Of a DNA stretch of 64,000 nt, positions 36,841-50,148 are shown piece after piece (position 1 is the stretch's first letter; each line of letters opens with the position of its first letter). Source of the stretch: Epiperipatus broadwayi (Eukaryota > Onychophora > Udeonychophora > Euonychophora > Peripatidae); contig JAQFVV010000030.1 in assembly GCA_028023455.1 (NCBI GenBank), positions 5,102,501-5,166,500 on the forward strand. Reading direction: 5' to 3'. The notes under the pieces were generated by a model. That model was given only the letters and a program-made list of their open reading frames with translations. It was not told the DNA's origin and did not search any database. Both the position numbers and the translations under genes were made by a program.

Positions 36841-37515
36841 TATATGAGCACAGACTTTCATACCACTCTATCTCATATCACTGATACACTTGAACACATA
36901 TATGTCGAAAAGATAAATAATCATATGTTCAAGTGTATCAGTGATATGCGATAGAGTGGTGGGTGGTGTGAAAGTCTGTGCTCATATACCCTTTATATTA
37001 CATATATAAACACAGGTATATAATAAGCCTGTGTGTTTCAGTTATTTCATAATAGAGATGTCTGCCCATCCCTTGTATATGTATTAAAAATGGATTATGT
37101 CCTGAACATGAGGGGTCAGATTGACTTTAGGTCAAAATGGGTGTGACAAGAATCTCGGCCTCAGGGTGGCCTTTGAGCGTTCCATCATCAGATTTTCAAT
37201 TGGATCGACGGTTGAAGAGTTGGAGTGTGGAGTAGATTGAAGCCTGTCCATTAAAATATAAGGTTTGGCTATCTTAATATATATCTGAGCACTTATAGCA
37301 TATATGTGTAGAGATGGTAATCTGGACCAACTGATGATTGCTGGTTTAACATGAAATACATATATTTTCATGATTTATCTTTTTGGCATATATGTGTTCA
37401 AGTGTATCAGTGTTATGAAATAGAGTGGAGAGTGGTGGGTGGTGTGAAAGTCTGTGCTCATATACCCTATATATTACATATATTGATACAGGTGTTTAAT
37501 AAGCCGGTATTTCAC
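36841..37515. repeat. HH-A ribozyme repeat, locus 4 (tandem units, inverted start)
   Basis: The block gggtggtgtgaaagtctgtg occurs at 36961 and again at 37437, a period of 476 bp matching locus 3 in the opposite orientation. The first 85 bases (36843-36928) are inverted relative to what follows. The unit contains the ggtggcctttgagcgttcca block and the hammerhead below. Confidence 0.75.
37318..37373 (+). ncRNA. Hammerhead ribozyme, HH-A copy, stem I lost
   Basis: Plus strand: TAATC, ACCAA, CTGATGA (37331-37337), stem II TGCT facing AACA (one pair lost), GAAA, stem III palindrome-like ATACATAT. The 3' strand of stem I reads TTTTCATG instead of TTGGTGATT, so stem I cannot form and the copy is presumably dead. 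Confidence 0.5.
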
Positions 37516-37777
37516 TTATTATATATCATGGTTATGACTTGTGTGATCCTAAAGCTTGGATTTATTTGTAGTTAAATACACACACATATGTATGATTCAT
37601 TGTGAACAAATTCAGGCATTAAAATTAAATAAGTTGCAATACTATTTATTATCTTTTCTTTTTTGTATTTATTTTATTTTGTATTAATTATATAATTATA
37701 TTCATATATACATTATCAATAATTTCAGTTATCTTTATACTTTATTATTTGATTATTGTTAATATAAGCTCAATTAA

Positions 37778-37867
37778 ACAGGCAAAACTCTCTATACGGT
37801 AGTGTCACCTTGTGTGTAACCAGTGTAATCAATTGATTACTCGGGTTGGCACTACTGTATGGAGAGT
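37778..37867. mobile_element. Internally deleted copy of the TTAA MITE, joined to a LINE
   Basis: Preceded by TTAA at 37774, it starts ACAGGCAAAACTCTC and ends CACTACTGTATGGAGAGTT, reverse complementary ends of the 35497 family, with only about 40 bp between. The right end runs straight into LINE sequence within the shared bases agttaag. Confidence 0.6.
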
Positions 37868-38890
37868 TAAGTGTGGTGAATAGATATAGTTATTTGGGAA
37901 TTATTTTTAAGTAATCAGAAAAATTATTTGGATGAATGGGAGAAAAATGGATAAACGAAGCAAAGAAAAGAAAGGGATTGATAAAGAAATTAACAGTGTT
38001 TTCATATAATAAATATAATGTAGTTAGAATTGTATGGAAAGGAGTTGCAGTAGCAGGGTTAACATATGGTAATGCTGCATTATATGTTAGTAAAGAGGTT
38101 TTAAATTACTTAGAAAAAGTTCAAAGGGAAGTAGGAAGACATGCATTGGATGCAGATGTATGGACAGCAAAAGAGGCAATTTAAGGAGAAATGGGATGGT
38201 CAAGTTTTCATATGAGAGATGCAAAGATTGCAGTTTATGATAATAAAAGAATAGCTAAAATAGTATTTAATTGGGTTATGAGTAAAGGGCAGGTAGCAAG
38301 ATGGGTGAGAAAGGTAATGCGGTATGCAAAAGATTTGGATAAAGAATTTATATTAGTATATAGGGAGTTAGAGAGATGAAGAAATAGTATGGAGAGTAAA
38401 AAGAGTTTAAATATATATAGAAATAAGTAGAATATTAGGTGTGAGTTAATATATGATAATAGTAAGGAAAATAGTTTATTATTTAAGGCTCGAACAAGAG
38501 AATATACATGTAAATGGAAAAAAATGGATGATTTATTTTGTAAATTATGTAAGGAAGGAATAGAAAATATTAGGCATTTGTTAATTGAATGTAAATGCTT
38601 GAAAACAGAAAGGGTACATATAATGAAGTTATGGAAGAATAAATATGAAAAAAGTGATTATACAGAAAGTGAATTATTGGTTTTTATGCTGGGTTTGGGA
38701 AAAGATAAAGGGGATTTAGATATAAAGGTTATAAAGTTGACAAAGATTATGTTGTGGAAATGGGATGGAGCACAATATGGGAAAATTTAGAGTGGGGAAT
38801 GGAAAATAAAGTGGCTAACAGGTTTATCTGGGCATAATTGCTGAGATATTCTTGACTTCGTTTAAGGAGGAAGCCATAATACATCACATC
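37865..38890 (+). pseudogene. 5'-truncated LINE copy (RT C-terminal region)
   Basis: Same family as the longer element at 53321-55990. It begins within the region after the reverse transcriptase palm (GEKWINEAKKRKG region), then KGVAVAGLTYGNAALYVS and EVGRHALDADVWTAKEAI, then a stop and frame change to GWSSFHMRDAK. A deletion follows, and finally the C-terminal zinc knuckle CKLCKEGIENIRHLLIEC (about 38535-38593) and LGLGKDKGDLD. The 3' untranslated region matches the other copy up to about cacatcac at 38886. It is a typical dead-on-arrival 5'-truncated insertion with later lesions. Confidence 0.8.
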
Positions 38891-41800
38891 CTGTTTAATA
38901 ACAGATATGTGCTAGTATAAGATAATGATAAACTCAATTAATTATTTTTATTTGTAGTTTATAAATATTAATCTTCATTTTATTTACTTGCATTGATAAT
39001 ACTGTATTTTGAATTTTGCAGTAGTATTTCTTAACAATCCGCTTTTTTACGAATTGTTGTTTATAGTTGCAGTAATTTTTTTTGTTCACAAAATGTAATA
39101 TTGTGATTCTGATATATATAAAACATTTATGACCCAGAAAAAATAAAATAAAAATATTTATATTTTATAATATTAATTTTACTTATAATAATAATATTTA
39201 GAGAAATAAAATTTCTTACCATTATCTGTACAAATGTGACACTATTTAGTATCACAATCTGCTAAAATAAAAAATAAAAAACTTTTATCTTCCTATTTAA
39301 GATCTTATATATCTCCATGTAGATTAGTCTGTGATATTAACAAGAGTGAATTTTAAATCGAGATATTCTCATAACTTCATTGAATTAGCTTATATTTAAA
39401 TTTATAGGATAGAATTAATTTCTACTACCTTAAAAATCTTGCAATTAAACTACCAAATAGCAAATATATATTGTACCCTGCCAATAGGATGATGACCCCT
39501 AGAAAATATGACAAGTCCCTAAATTAGGTTATACTATTACCTTCTATAGGTGCAATTAGATATTCTTAATTATGTTTAAACTATGTTAAATTAATATTAG
39601 CAATTATGAGACCCACTTATCCTATTAACAAGATTACATACCCTTTAACATTAAATAAATACAGAAGTGTTCACCCAATGGCATAAGAATACCTAGACAC
39701 TCCTCCTTATTCAGTATCTATATATTCCCATGACTAACAATAATACTTAAATAAATAGAATAAAACATTGATAATTATTAAGTTTAAGTTAACCTAATTA
39801 ATAAGTAACAATTATCATTTTATTGTATGTTAATCTTTTAGATCTCAGGATTATCATTGATTTTTAATTAACTATTTATTCCATCTATAAGATATCAAGA
39901 AGGGTTTTGCTTAACTCTATAGGTAGTTTCTTAATGAAGAAAAGACTTATAACCTTAATCTATAAATATCACATGATCACCATTTTTTATTCTAGCTTGC
40001 TGTGTGTGGCAATACATATAGTGAATTTTGCCTTAATCTGTATAATTAAAATGATATTACTAATTTATATTTATGTTCTTTACTATTTAATAATAAATAA
40101 CTTGTTATCTAAATTGTAATCATAATTATAACTTTAAATAGACATATTTTAATAAATTTGTAATATATTTATCAATGACTTATGTGTTCAAGGCAGTTTG
40201 CAATAATTTAAAATCCCATTTAAAAAATATTTTCCCGGATAATTGTTATACAATATATTGTATTGAATTAATTTCTCCAAATCTCAAACCCATGTTTTGG
40301 TTAATGCGTCTATTACAATTCATACTCTCTGATGATGATGAAGTGACGATGATCCCAACAAAAGAAATGCAACTCTAGATATATAGTTTAACTTTTAAAA
40401 CATTAACTCTAGTAATATTATTTACAAGATTTTTCAACAATTATTTTAAACTACTAAATAATTTAATAAATAGCAATATTAGTGACATTATTGAAGCCAT
40501 GAACCTGTAATCCAGATTCACACTTCATGGGCCATCAATCTAACTAACCACCAAATGGGGTTTAAACCCATCTTTGCATGTGCCTGAACAATATAGAGTC
40601 AGCATGCACATCCACATAACTCTCGCCGGCCTTAACCATTTAGATAAGTAACAGTGATATTTAGAATTATAAATTTAATTATAGTTAAAATCCCTTAAAT
40701 AATATGAAGAGTCATGTATGTGCGTTGACGTATATGCAGCGGATATGTATATGTGATGTAAATATTAATATTTGTTTAATATTTGATGGTATATTTTTAT
40801 TTAAAGTAAGGTCATGGCAGAGAATGATGCAACGTTTTGGAAGATTCTCAAAGGTACTTAAAGTAATGGAAAGTTTATCAAACAATGGAGAAATTCATTA
40901 GTCAAAACAAGCAAAATCGCTCTATTGAATTAAATTTAGTTTTAAATGTTTTAATTGAAATTATAGTTATGCGAATGTATTTCTAAACTAGAAATGGATT
41001 CAAACAATATCTGCAAGGGCCTATCAATATTTTGCATCTTCTATTCCATAAAAACAAAAATACATTTCCTGCTGATAGAGATCACACGGAGTAAGTTGGT
41101 ATCCGCATTGCCTCGAGTGATTTTCTAAAAACATTCCTGGAAAAACTAACCAAGTATAAATAGGGCTCATTTTTCTACCAACAAAAAACACAGTTAATTT
41201 TGAATTCAGTTGCTAAGTTGAATCTAAACTGTCCAAATTTTTAACATTATAACAGCTGAGTAAAGGGATTGAATTCATCTTTTCCCGATCTTTCCAATAT
41301 TGTCTCTGTGCCATGATGCCGTACTCCAATTACAAACCATTGGGCTGCCTTTAAATGCTATTAAATATGAATTTAGAACAGAATACTGCTTCCATTTTAG
41401 TGAAATAAGGACTGTCCATGCTCCAATATACATTGCCTCCCAAGAACATGGATCTCTCAAGCTGTCATGCCATTGCGTCGGAAGGTAATCATCAATACCA
41501 CCTTAAAGACTCATCTAATGTGCTATAACTATCTATTAAGCCCCATTTAACTTTATAAATGTATTTCTGTTTATGTTAAAGTGCTGGCAATCTAAGGTCA
41601 GCTATATTGTAATTAATCTCTAACGACTCTTTAACCCTATCAAATCTATATGTAATCTTTCGCATCTATTTCACACCTAAATTTTATTCTATATTTAGTG
41701 CAGTACAATTTTATTATTATTATTTTACATTTATGCATTTTATTTAAACTGTCAGTTATATGCCAATCTACCCCAACCTCACGAGTGTATCTTCTAGTAT

Positions 41801-42085
41801 ATAAATTACATCATTCAAGGGATATTTCTTTAATTTAATTCATTTATTATAAGTGTACTCGCTTATTGGGTTTGGTAATGATTAAATAATGTTCTATGTT
41901 TAAGTTTCACCTTAGCTTTTCCTATACTTTTCTCTTCATCAAGATTTTTCCTAAGAAAATTTATGTTAAGTTTCTTTGGATTTCGAAATTTAAGTTTCAC
42001 CTTTGCTTTTTCTACATCTTTTTCTTTGTCAACATTCTCTCTAAGAAATTTTATCTCAATTATATTCTCATTTATAATTTTAAGT
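38891..42085. other. Gene-free AT-rich stretch
   Basis: No feature recognised. Frames at 39907-40119, 40175-40378, 40704-40901 and 41275-41488 show no family resemblance. The last part (41880-42085) still carries diverged units of the charged repeat found in the reading frame next to it. Confidence 0.35.
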
Positions 42086-44302
42086 TTAACTTTGGCCTTT
42101 CCAATATCTCTTTATTTGTTTACATTTTTTTTTTTGAAGAAAATCTATATTAATCATATCATCCTCCATCATTTTAAGTTTGATCTTAGCTTTCCCAATT
42201 TCTTTTTCTTTATCAATAATCGTTCTACCAAGATTTAGATCAAGTATTTTTTCACTCATTCTTTTAAATTTTACTTTTGCTTTCCCAATATCTTTTATAT
42301 AATCTATGATTTCTCTAAGATTATTCATCTTAATTTTCTCTTTATTCATCTCTTTGAATTTTACTTTAATTTTCTTCATATTTCTATTGTGATTAAATAT
42401 TTCTCTAAGGAAATCTACTTTAATTTTTTGCTTACTCTTAAATTTAAGTTTTACTTTGGCTTTGCCTAAATCTCTGTTCTGATCAACTTCTACTTCCATA
42501 AATTTTAGATTAGGTATCATATTCTTAATCCCTATGAATAATATATTTTCTTATAAATATTAAATTTTGAATAAATGCTTTCATAATTAATAATACATTT
42601 CGGAATCACATTTTGTATTTTGTTTTTAAATTTATTGCTAGCATTGGCAGTGATCTTTGGTAATTCATTGTCTAATAACTTTAGACACTTTTGATCTAAA
42701 GAATTTAACTTTATCCCTAAAGATTTATCAACTCTTATTATCACTATAGTATTCATCAAAATTTTTAAGTTTATCTATAGCCTTTTCATAAACTAACTCT
42801 TCATAGAATTTATTCACTCCTATAACATCATTAGTAAATTTTAAAGGTACTTTGGGTTCTTTCAATATTTTTCTACATAATTTATTATTTTCATTAACTA
42901 CTTCCACAGAATTTTCATTTTCATTACCTTGACTTTGAAAAATCAAGTCCACTTTTTCTGATTGACTGTGAACATTTAATTCCATTTTTTCTTCAAAATC
43001 TTGAGACTTTGAACTCATCCCTAACTGTTTTTATGATCTCTTTCATGATTGCTTAATTTTCTCTGCTATCTCCATTCGATGTAGCTCTTACTCTTGATTA
43101 TATCTCCGGATATCTAATATCGTTTCCTTCATTTCTTTGATTCACTTTTGTGAATCTTCCTTCATTGCTCTCATTTCTTTCAACCTAGTTTGAAAATCTA
43201 ATTTCACCTCCACATAACTCTGATCCCTCTCCTGTACCTCCTCATTCTTATCTATATCTTTATTAGTCATTTCAATGGGTTCTTTATAATCTTACAATTT
43301 TTTACCAACTAATTCAAGGTCTTTATTACATATTTCATCAGATTCTTTTGATTCTTTTGGTTCTTCAACTAGCTCAACATCCTTGATTAATTCTACATTT
43401 TGAAAATTCCCCTCATCTGCCAAATCCATCAATAGTTTATCTTCTTCCATACTATTTATCAACTCAACAGATGGTATATTTGCTTTTAATTTTTTAGTAA
43501 TTAATTCAACAAATTCTTTATGAATCTCTACTTCATTATAAATTAATTTACTATCTGGAATAATTCTTTCAACAGATAACTGGGTTTCTTTACTAGTTTA
43601 CTCAACAAAAGATTCATCTTTTCTTAAATCATCATCTACTACTGAACAAATGATATATTATCATTTACATATTTATCGACAAATTTAACATAATCTTTAT
43701 TTTCTTCTACCAAATTATTACGTAAGTCAATATCCTTATTAATTAACTTAATGGATTTTTTTACTCATTTTCAAATCTGTATTAGTTACTTTAACAGTTT
43801 TATTAATTACGTCAAGAGATGATTTCTTATTTTTTATACTTTCATCAATTACTTTAACAGATGACTTAGATTCAGTTTCCATAATTTTCAATTCAGCACT
43901 TTGGGATTTATTATTCCCTTCTAATTTATTTTCCAAATTATTATCAACTACTTTAACATCTTGACTAATTATTTTAACAGATGACTTATCATCTTTGACA
44001 TTTTTATTATATACTTTAATTGATTTCTGAACCTCTTCTCTAAGAGATATATGTTTTCTTTCTATCTCTTTACACGTTTCTTAATAGTTTTCATGTGCTT
44101 TATTTATCATTGCTTCTAAAGAGATTTCATAACCCTCAGCATGAGCTTTATCCAGTAACTCATTAAGAGATTTTAAGGTTTTCCCTATCCAAAAAATGAT
44201 CCTTTCTTCGACTATTTTCTCCACCATTTCATCCTCAACAATATCATCTTTACCAACAGAACCAGACAGTTCTGCCTCTAAATTCTTATTCTGGTTACTC
44301 AT
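42086..44302 (-). pseudogene. Decayed charged, coiled-coil-like protein with internal repeats
   Basis: A 2.2-kb stretch that on the minus strand is open in long pieces separated by single stops and frameshifts, starting at a plausible ATG (44302, MSNQNKNLEAEL). The product would be over 700 residues, very rich in Lys, Glu, Asp and Ser, with no Cys-His pattern, consistent with extended helical or coiled-coil structure. The last third (42086-42520) has a repeat of about 30 residues built on GKAKVKxK followed by LREI or similar, at least four units. I do not recognise the family. A retrotransposon Gag or a lost host structural protein are both possible. Several stops look like single substitutions, implying fairly recent decay. 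Confidence 0.45.
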
Positions 44303-45251
44303 TTTAAAATAGTTTGCCTTGTAAAATTTAAAATCTCAATTCAAATAGTATCTAGTTTTCATTATATCAACATTTTCATAAAAATAATTCTCATAAAATA
44401 ATTCCCTACCAGCCTTTCTATTTCCACTTAATCAACATCCACAATAAACCACAGGACATTATCACTTAAGATCTTACACTACTTAATATTAACCTATTGC
44501 TTTCATTATATCTAACTTTCTAAAAAAAAATTATTTTCGTTACATCATTGATTTTCACATTCACGATCCAACAGATAATTTGCATATAATAGAATATATT
44601 CAGAATATACTTTAAAATATTTAACAATTGACATAGTCATAATCTAAAATAATTATTAGCCAAATTTGCATAACTTAAACATTTATTTACTTATTTGTTT
44701 ACAAATAATACAATAATATTTTATTTTAGAATAAATCAGATTATAAATACCACATGAAATTACAATAATTTTAAATAAAATATTTAGTTCAATATTATAA
44801 CCAAACTCTAAATTATCACTACTGCTATTATAAAATTACTAAATTATTATTTTTAATATGAGATATACTTATCGATAGCCCCAAAGTTAGGCAAGCATAA
44901 TTCAAATACCCGTTGTATCCTCACTAACTAGAAATATAATAATAGGAAAATATGACTAACTCAGATAAAATGATTACTCTTGGCTAAAATACATATAATT
45001 TTAATATAATTAATAATAAAGATATCCTATGATAATATCTATTATTTAACTAGTTCTAACTGATTAATAAATGGTTCGGTTTATAAAAATTAAATAAATA
45101 AATAAAATATTAATAAATCATGAGACAATGGAAGTGATACAAGTAGTAAAGAATTACATGGCATAAGAATACTACCCCCCATTATTATTTCAAATAATAA
45201 TAAATTCATAGCATTCCTACGACTTTAAAATAATAATAATAATAATCAATT
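44303..45251. other. Gene-free AT-rich stretch
   Basis: Nothing recognised. It could include the promoter of the decayed reading frame to its left, but no TATA box with convincing spacing was seen. Confidence 0.35.
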
Positions 45252-45989
45252 TATAAATCAGCATTTATTTTTTATAGCGTCTGTATACAATTGTAATCAC
45301 ATTCATATCGGCTTTTTCAAACCAAATTGTGCAAACGCTTTTTACGAGTGTTAAATAATAAATGAATACCCGCTGACCCATACAAGATATAGAATTTATG
45401 CAGCAATAAAAGGAATCCTCTTATTACTACGACTCAAATATTTATATATGAGCAAATCTGAAGTACTGGCACAGAAGGTGTGACTATAGAACAGTCACTT
45501 TGAATTACTATATATAACTTATGAATGAATGACACCGATGAAATTTACTAGAATTTACTGAACGTCATTCCAACTGAAATTAATCATATATATAAATCAG
45601 CATTTATTTTTTATAGCGTCTGTATACAATTGTAATCACATTCATATCGGCTTTTTCAAACCAAATTGTGCAAACGCTTTTTACGAGTGTTAAATAATAA
45701 ATGAATACCCTCTGACCCATACAAGATATAGAATTTATGCAGCAATAAAAGGAATCCTCTTATTACTACGACTCAAATATTTATATATGAGCAATTCTAT
45801 AGTCACACCTTCTGTGCCAGTACTTCAGATTTGCTCATATATAAATATTTGAGTCGTAGTAATAAGAGGATTCCTTTTATTGCTGCATAAATTCTATATC
45901 TTGTATGGGTCAGAGGGTATTCATTTATTATTTAACACTCGTAAAAAGCGTTTGCACAATTTGGTTTGAAAAAGCCGATATGAATGTGA
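45252..45989. mobile_element. Nested foldback element with two direct and one inverted unit
   Basis: A unit of about 204 bp at 45252-45455 is repeated in direct orientation at 45591-45794 with one visible substitution. The segment 45797-45989 is the reverse complement of 45297-45491. Units share taataaatgaataccc and aaaggaatcctcttatt with the foldback at 31116-31328. High identity between units implies recent rearrangement. No coding capacity. Confidence 0.75.
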
Positions 45990-48900
45990 ATAATCAATTT
46001 AGTATAATGTTACTAAATAAATCCTAATCTCTTTATTAAAACAGTATAATTATAATTATCTCAGGTTCTTTAAAATAACTCTAATCAATTCATAATCTCC
46101 TGTAGTCAAGTATGATAAGGGATTTTGTATCAACCTCAACTATACCTAACTAATAATAATAACAATAAATAAATAATAATCTTATTTCTCATTAAATAAT
46201 TGGTAATCTTATCCATTGTCTAATATTATGATAACTAACAATAATGATAACAACAACAATAATATAATATAATCTTTTAGTTCTCACATGGCATCTTAAA
46301 TAGAATATGTGGTATAATCTGATAATATGTGGCAAAAAACAACATTTAAAGTCTATTAAATAAATTGTGCAATTAATTATGCCCATAATAATGATATTAA
46401 TGCAAAAGAAAATTTTTCAAGTATATTATATTTTGAATCATTGTGATTTCTTAAGTAAATAATTATATCCTGTATAGTGCAAATATTATGTTTATTCTGG
46501 TATCTGTCAATCGTGTTTGTGATGGTGAATAAATCAACATAATACAAAGTTTTATGAAAACAAGTTTAACAAATTTTTGTATCCTATACATTTAACAAAA
46601 AATATATACACTATTTACAATCGTGTTTAATAAAACCTAACAAATATCAAACTAATAAAAATAATATTAAGTTACACACTTCCTCATTAAAAATTAATAA
46701 ATCAACAAGTAAATAAGCCTCTATTCCCACTTATATATTTTTATAGCACATTTATTAAAAATATAATACCAATTTACAAATACTCTTATAGTTTAATAAT
46801 AAAAAAATCTATTAATTAACATAGCTAGAACATATGGTTTTCGTAAGTGTACACAAAAAATATAAAATATGAAATACTTAAATAATACTCATCTTTAAAA
46901 TATGCTTAAATATTTTTACAATAAATCAATTAAGCTTATCTAATATAATAGTGCTAGTGTTATTTTAAATATTTATCTTGGTTCATTCGATAAATAAAAT
47001 TGACTTTAATAAAATAATAATATTGGTGTTCTTTTACATAGTTTCCTTGGTACTACTCTCTAAATAAAAATCCCTATATGTGTCTTTTATGTATGTTTAA
47101 ACTATAAAACAATATTCATAAAATACAAGCATTCATTCTATTTTATGTTGTTCATTTTGGATGTTTTATTTTCCTCAAAAATATGCATTAACACGTAAAA
47201 TCAAAATATCAAAATTATTCAAAAAATCTCGTGAATAATTATCATCTCTTTTATGTTTTTTAAAAATAGTTTAATAAAAATATGAAAAATATCTATGATT
47301 CTTTATTATTCACCATTAGCATTTACATTCAATCTCATTTGTATTTGACTTTAACCTAAAACCAAAGCAAGTAAACCTATCTCATCTTCCTTCAAAATAA
47401 TGATACTACAATTCAAAATTATTTATTATCTTCTTTCGTAAAATACAATGCTATACAATGCAATAACTGGTGAAATTAATATAGTGATGCGATGCATGAA
47501 GAACTAACTGGAGTAAAGACTCAGTAGTATAAAATATATGGGATAATCTACATGGATACAGTGTGAATGAAAAGATGACTTCTCTGTCTAATAACCTCAA
47601 ATATAATAATAATGTCCAGACTATTTATTCAGCACTCATTCAAACATTGTAAAATACATAAGATCAAGAAAAACACTGTCCACGGAAAATATATACAAGA
47701 CACAGGGCTACATTATCTGTACTTGCATAAACTATTAAGATAACAATATGGGTTACTTTCCTACTCTCCATGGTTTCCTATATATAAGCATTAAATACAT
47801 TTGTCTACCACAAAATATTATACTTATAATAAATAATTTATTACACAAATATTAAATCTAATTTTTATTTATAATACATTAGCTTATTTAATTTTAAGCC
47901 ATTATTTTAAAACTAACTTTTAGCACTTTGTTTAATAGGATTTTTAATACATTATTTTCACTATGGCCAGTTTTTCCAACCATACAAAAATCATATTTAG
48001 CTTTACCTTATAATTTTAGCATGTTAACATAGTTTTTTATATATATTTACAACCCTCAACTCTATTTTAACAAAGTTTTAAAAATCTTATCAATACCATG
48101 CATTTTAAGTTTTCCCTTAATTTAAAATTTTTCAAAAATTAACATAGTAAACCTATTTGGACCTAATCTAAAGGGTACAATATATATATATTAATTTTTT
48201 TTGCATTACTTTGTGCACATAAAAGCATTGATAGCTTTTTTTGGTATTATAAAATATATCTTTAATAAATATTATTTAAATCATGGCTTAATTTAGAAAA
48301 TAGTTTATTAAAATATATTAATTATATTCTGTAGCAGAGAGTTTAAATTGATTTTTTTTAAACCTATTTATTTAAATTATTTATATATATATATATTGTT
48401 AATGTTGATATTTTAGTGCTTGGAGCAGTTTAACACAGGTTCATTGTTACATATTTAAGACTAATGGTTCCTGGATCAAAACTCTACCTCTCATTTTGAT
48501 GTTTGAATGCTACATGAGGAATAACCATTCAATTATATTACAAAAGCAGTGATAATATTGCCTTTTTTTGAGCATGTTAAAAACATTGATTTCTTTAGGG
48601 AAACTTAAACCATATATTTATATTGTTTTAGAAAATAAGCATTGTGACAGGTATAGCTGGAGTAATTGAAGTGTGAAATTCTCAATTAATGACTTTTGAT
48701 CAAGTAGTATGCTAAAGAATCTTAAAGAAATTGATTTTGATTTAGCAGACATTTGTTGCCCAATCTACATTTGCATAATTTAGTAATTAAAGAAAAAGAC
48801 ATGAGTTTTTGAATGACTTATTATATATCAATTATATGCTGATCAGATATTCATGGTTAGACTGTTCTTTGATAGTCATCATCTTCAGAACATCATTGAA

Positions 48901-50148
48901 AGATTAAAGGTATCTAATGATTTTTTAGAAAGGCTTCATAAAATAGTAATTCATATATTTGTCCATTATGCCTAGAACTTAGCTTCCCAATTTATTAACA
49001 ATGCTTTGAGAACTTTTTAAATAGTTGGTTATTTGGAATTATTTTGGGTATCTGAGCCATTAGCAACTCAATTATCCATTCAATATTGATTGATAAATAT
49101 ATACCTTTAAAACCCCTGAATGATCTTTATCAGGAAAATGAGCATTAATATATTGAGTAAAGACAAATAAAGCACAATTATAATGATGCCATTTTCAATA
49201 GTTGATGAAGCCATAAAACAAAATAGCAGGAGATTAGTGCTTACATTTAGGATTAGAAGTCATATATTACAATCATTTTTATAATAGCAGTGTATTAACA
49301 TTCATTTGACTATCCCATATTAACTTAAAATGTTTATCTCTCTAGCTAATAATAGTTAAATTATCCTATATACTATCCTACAGAGCTAGCTATTGTAATG
49401 ATTAGTAATCAGTAGTCACTTGATGATGGTGGTGCCATATCATATCAGACTCACATCTGAATATTGATCTTCAATGGGGAACAAAGGCTCATTCAAATGT
49501 CAAACCACCATCTATTACTTTTGTCACTAATCCATTCACAACTCTTGTTTGGCTGACTGGACTAACAATTGTTAGAAAAATTCTAAGCCGATCTGTAACT
49601 TAAAAATTCAAGATTTACCTTGCCCAGAATCAACATTCAGTTTATAGCCTTTGCATACAGATGTATTACTACCATGTCTCTGAATCCATGCTTTATTTTT
49701 ATTATTTCATTATTGAATTTCATGAAAATAATATCTGTCTTTATGCAAAAAAATTTTACCTGCCATTATTGCTTAACACCTGCAATTAAAAATAGTTTTA
49801 TTTAAACAAAATTTTTTTTCAAACTCTTCTAACTAAACCATAACTTTGTGTCATTATCGTCACATTGTGGTTGACTTTTTTCAGATTACCATATGGAACT
49901 TCATGCCATTCACTAATTGGGCATGCTATACAAGTAAACTATTGTATATAGTATTTTTAGTATACAATGATGTTGACAAAATATGCAAATATATCTATAC
50001 TTGAAATGAAAATGATAACTTAAATTAACAACAGATAAGGCAGTGCTGAATATTATAGAAAATCTCATGTACCATGAACATCCTATTCGTATCAATATTT
50101 TCTTTCACCAGTAGACATTAAATTTAACTAAGCATTAAGGAAATAAAA
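45990..50148. other. Gene-free, extremely AT-rich stretch
   Basis: No coding, RNA or transposon feature recognised over about 4 kb. Isolated short frames (46192-46386, 49620-49805, 49913-50095) have no family resemblance. Confidence 0.4.

Noticed and set aside
41896-42238. Plus-strand Phe-rich ORFs
   Set aside because: They are antisense shadows of the Lys/Glu-rich repeat frame on the minus strand.
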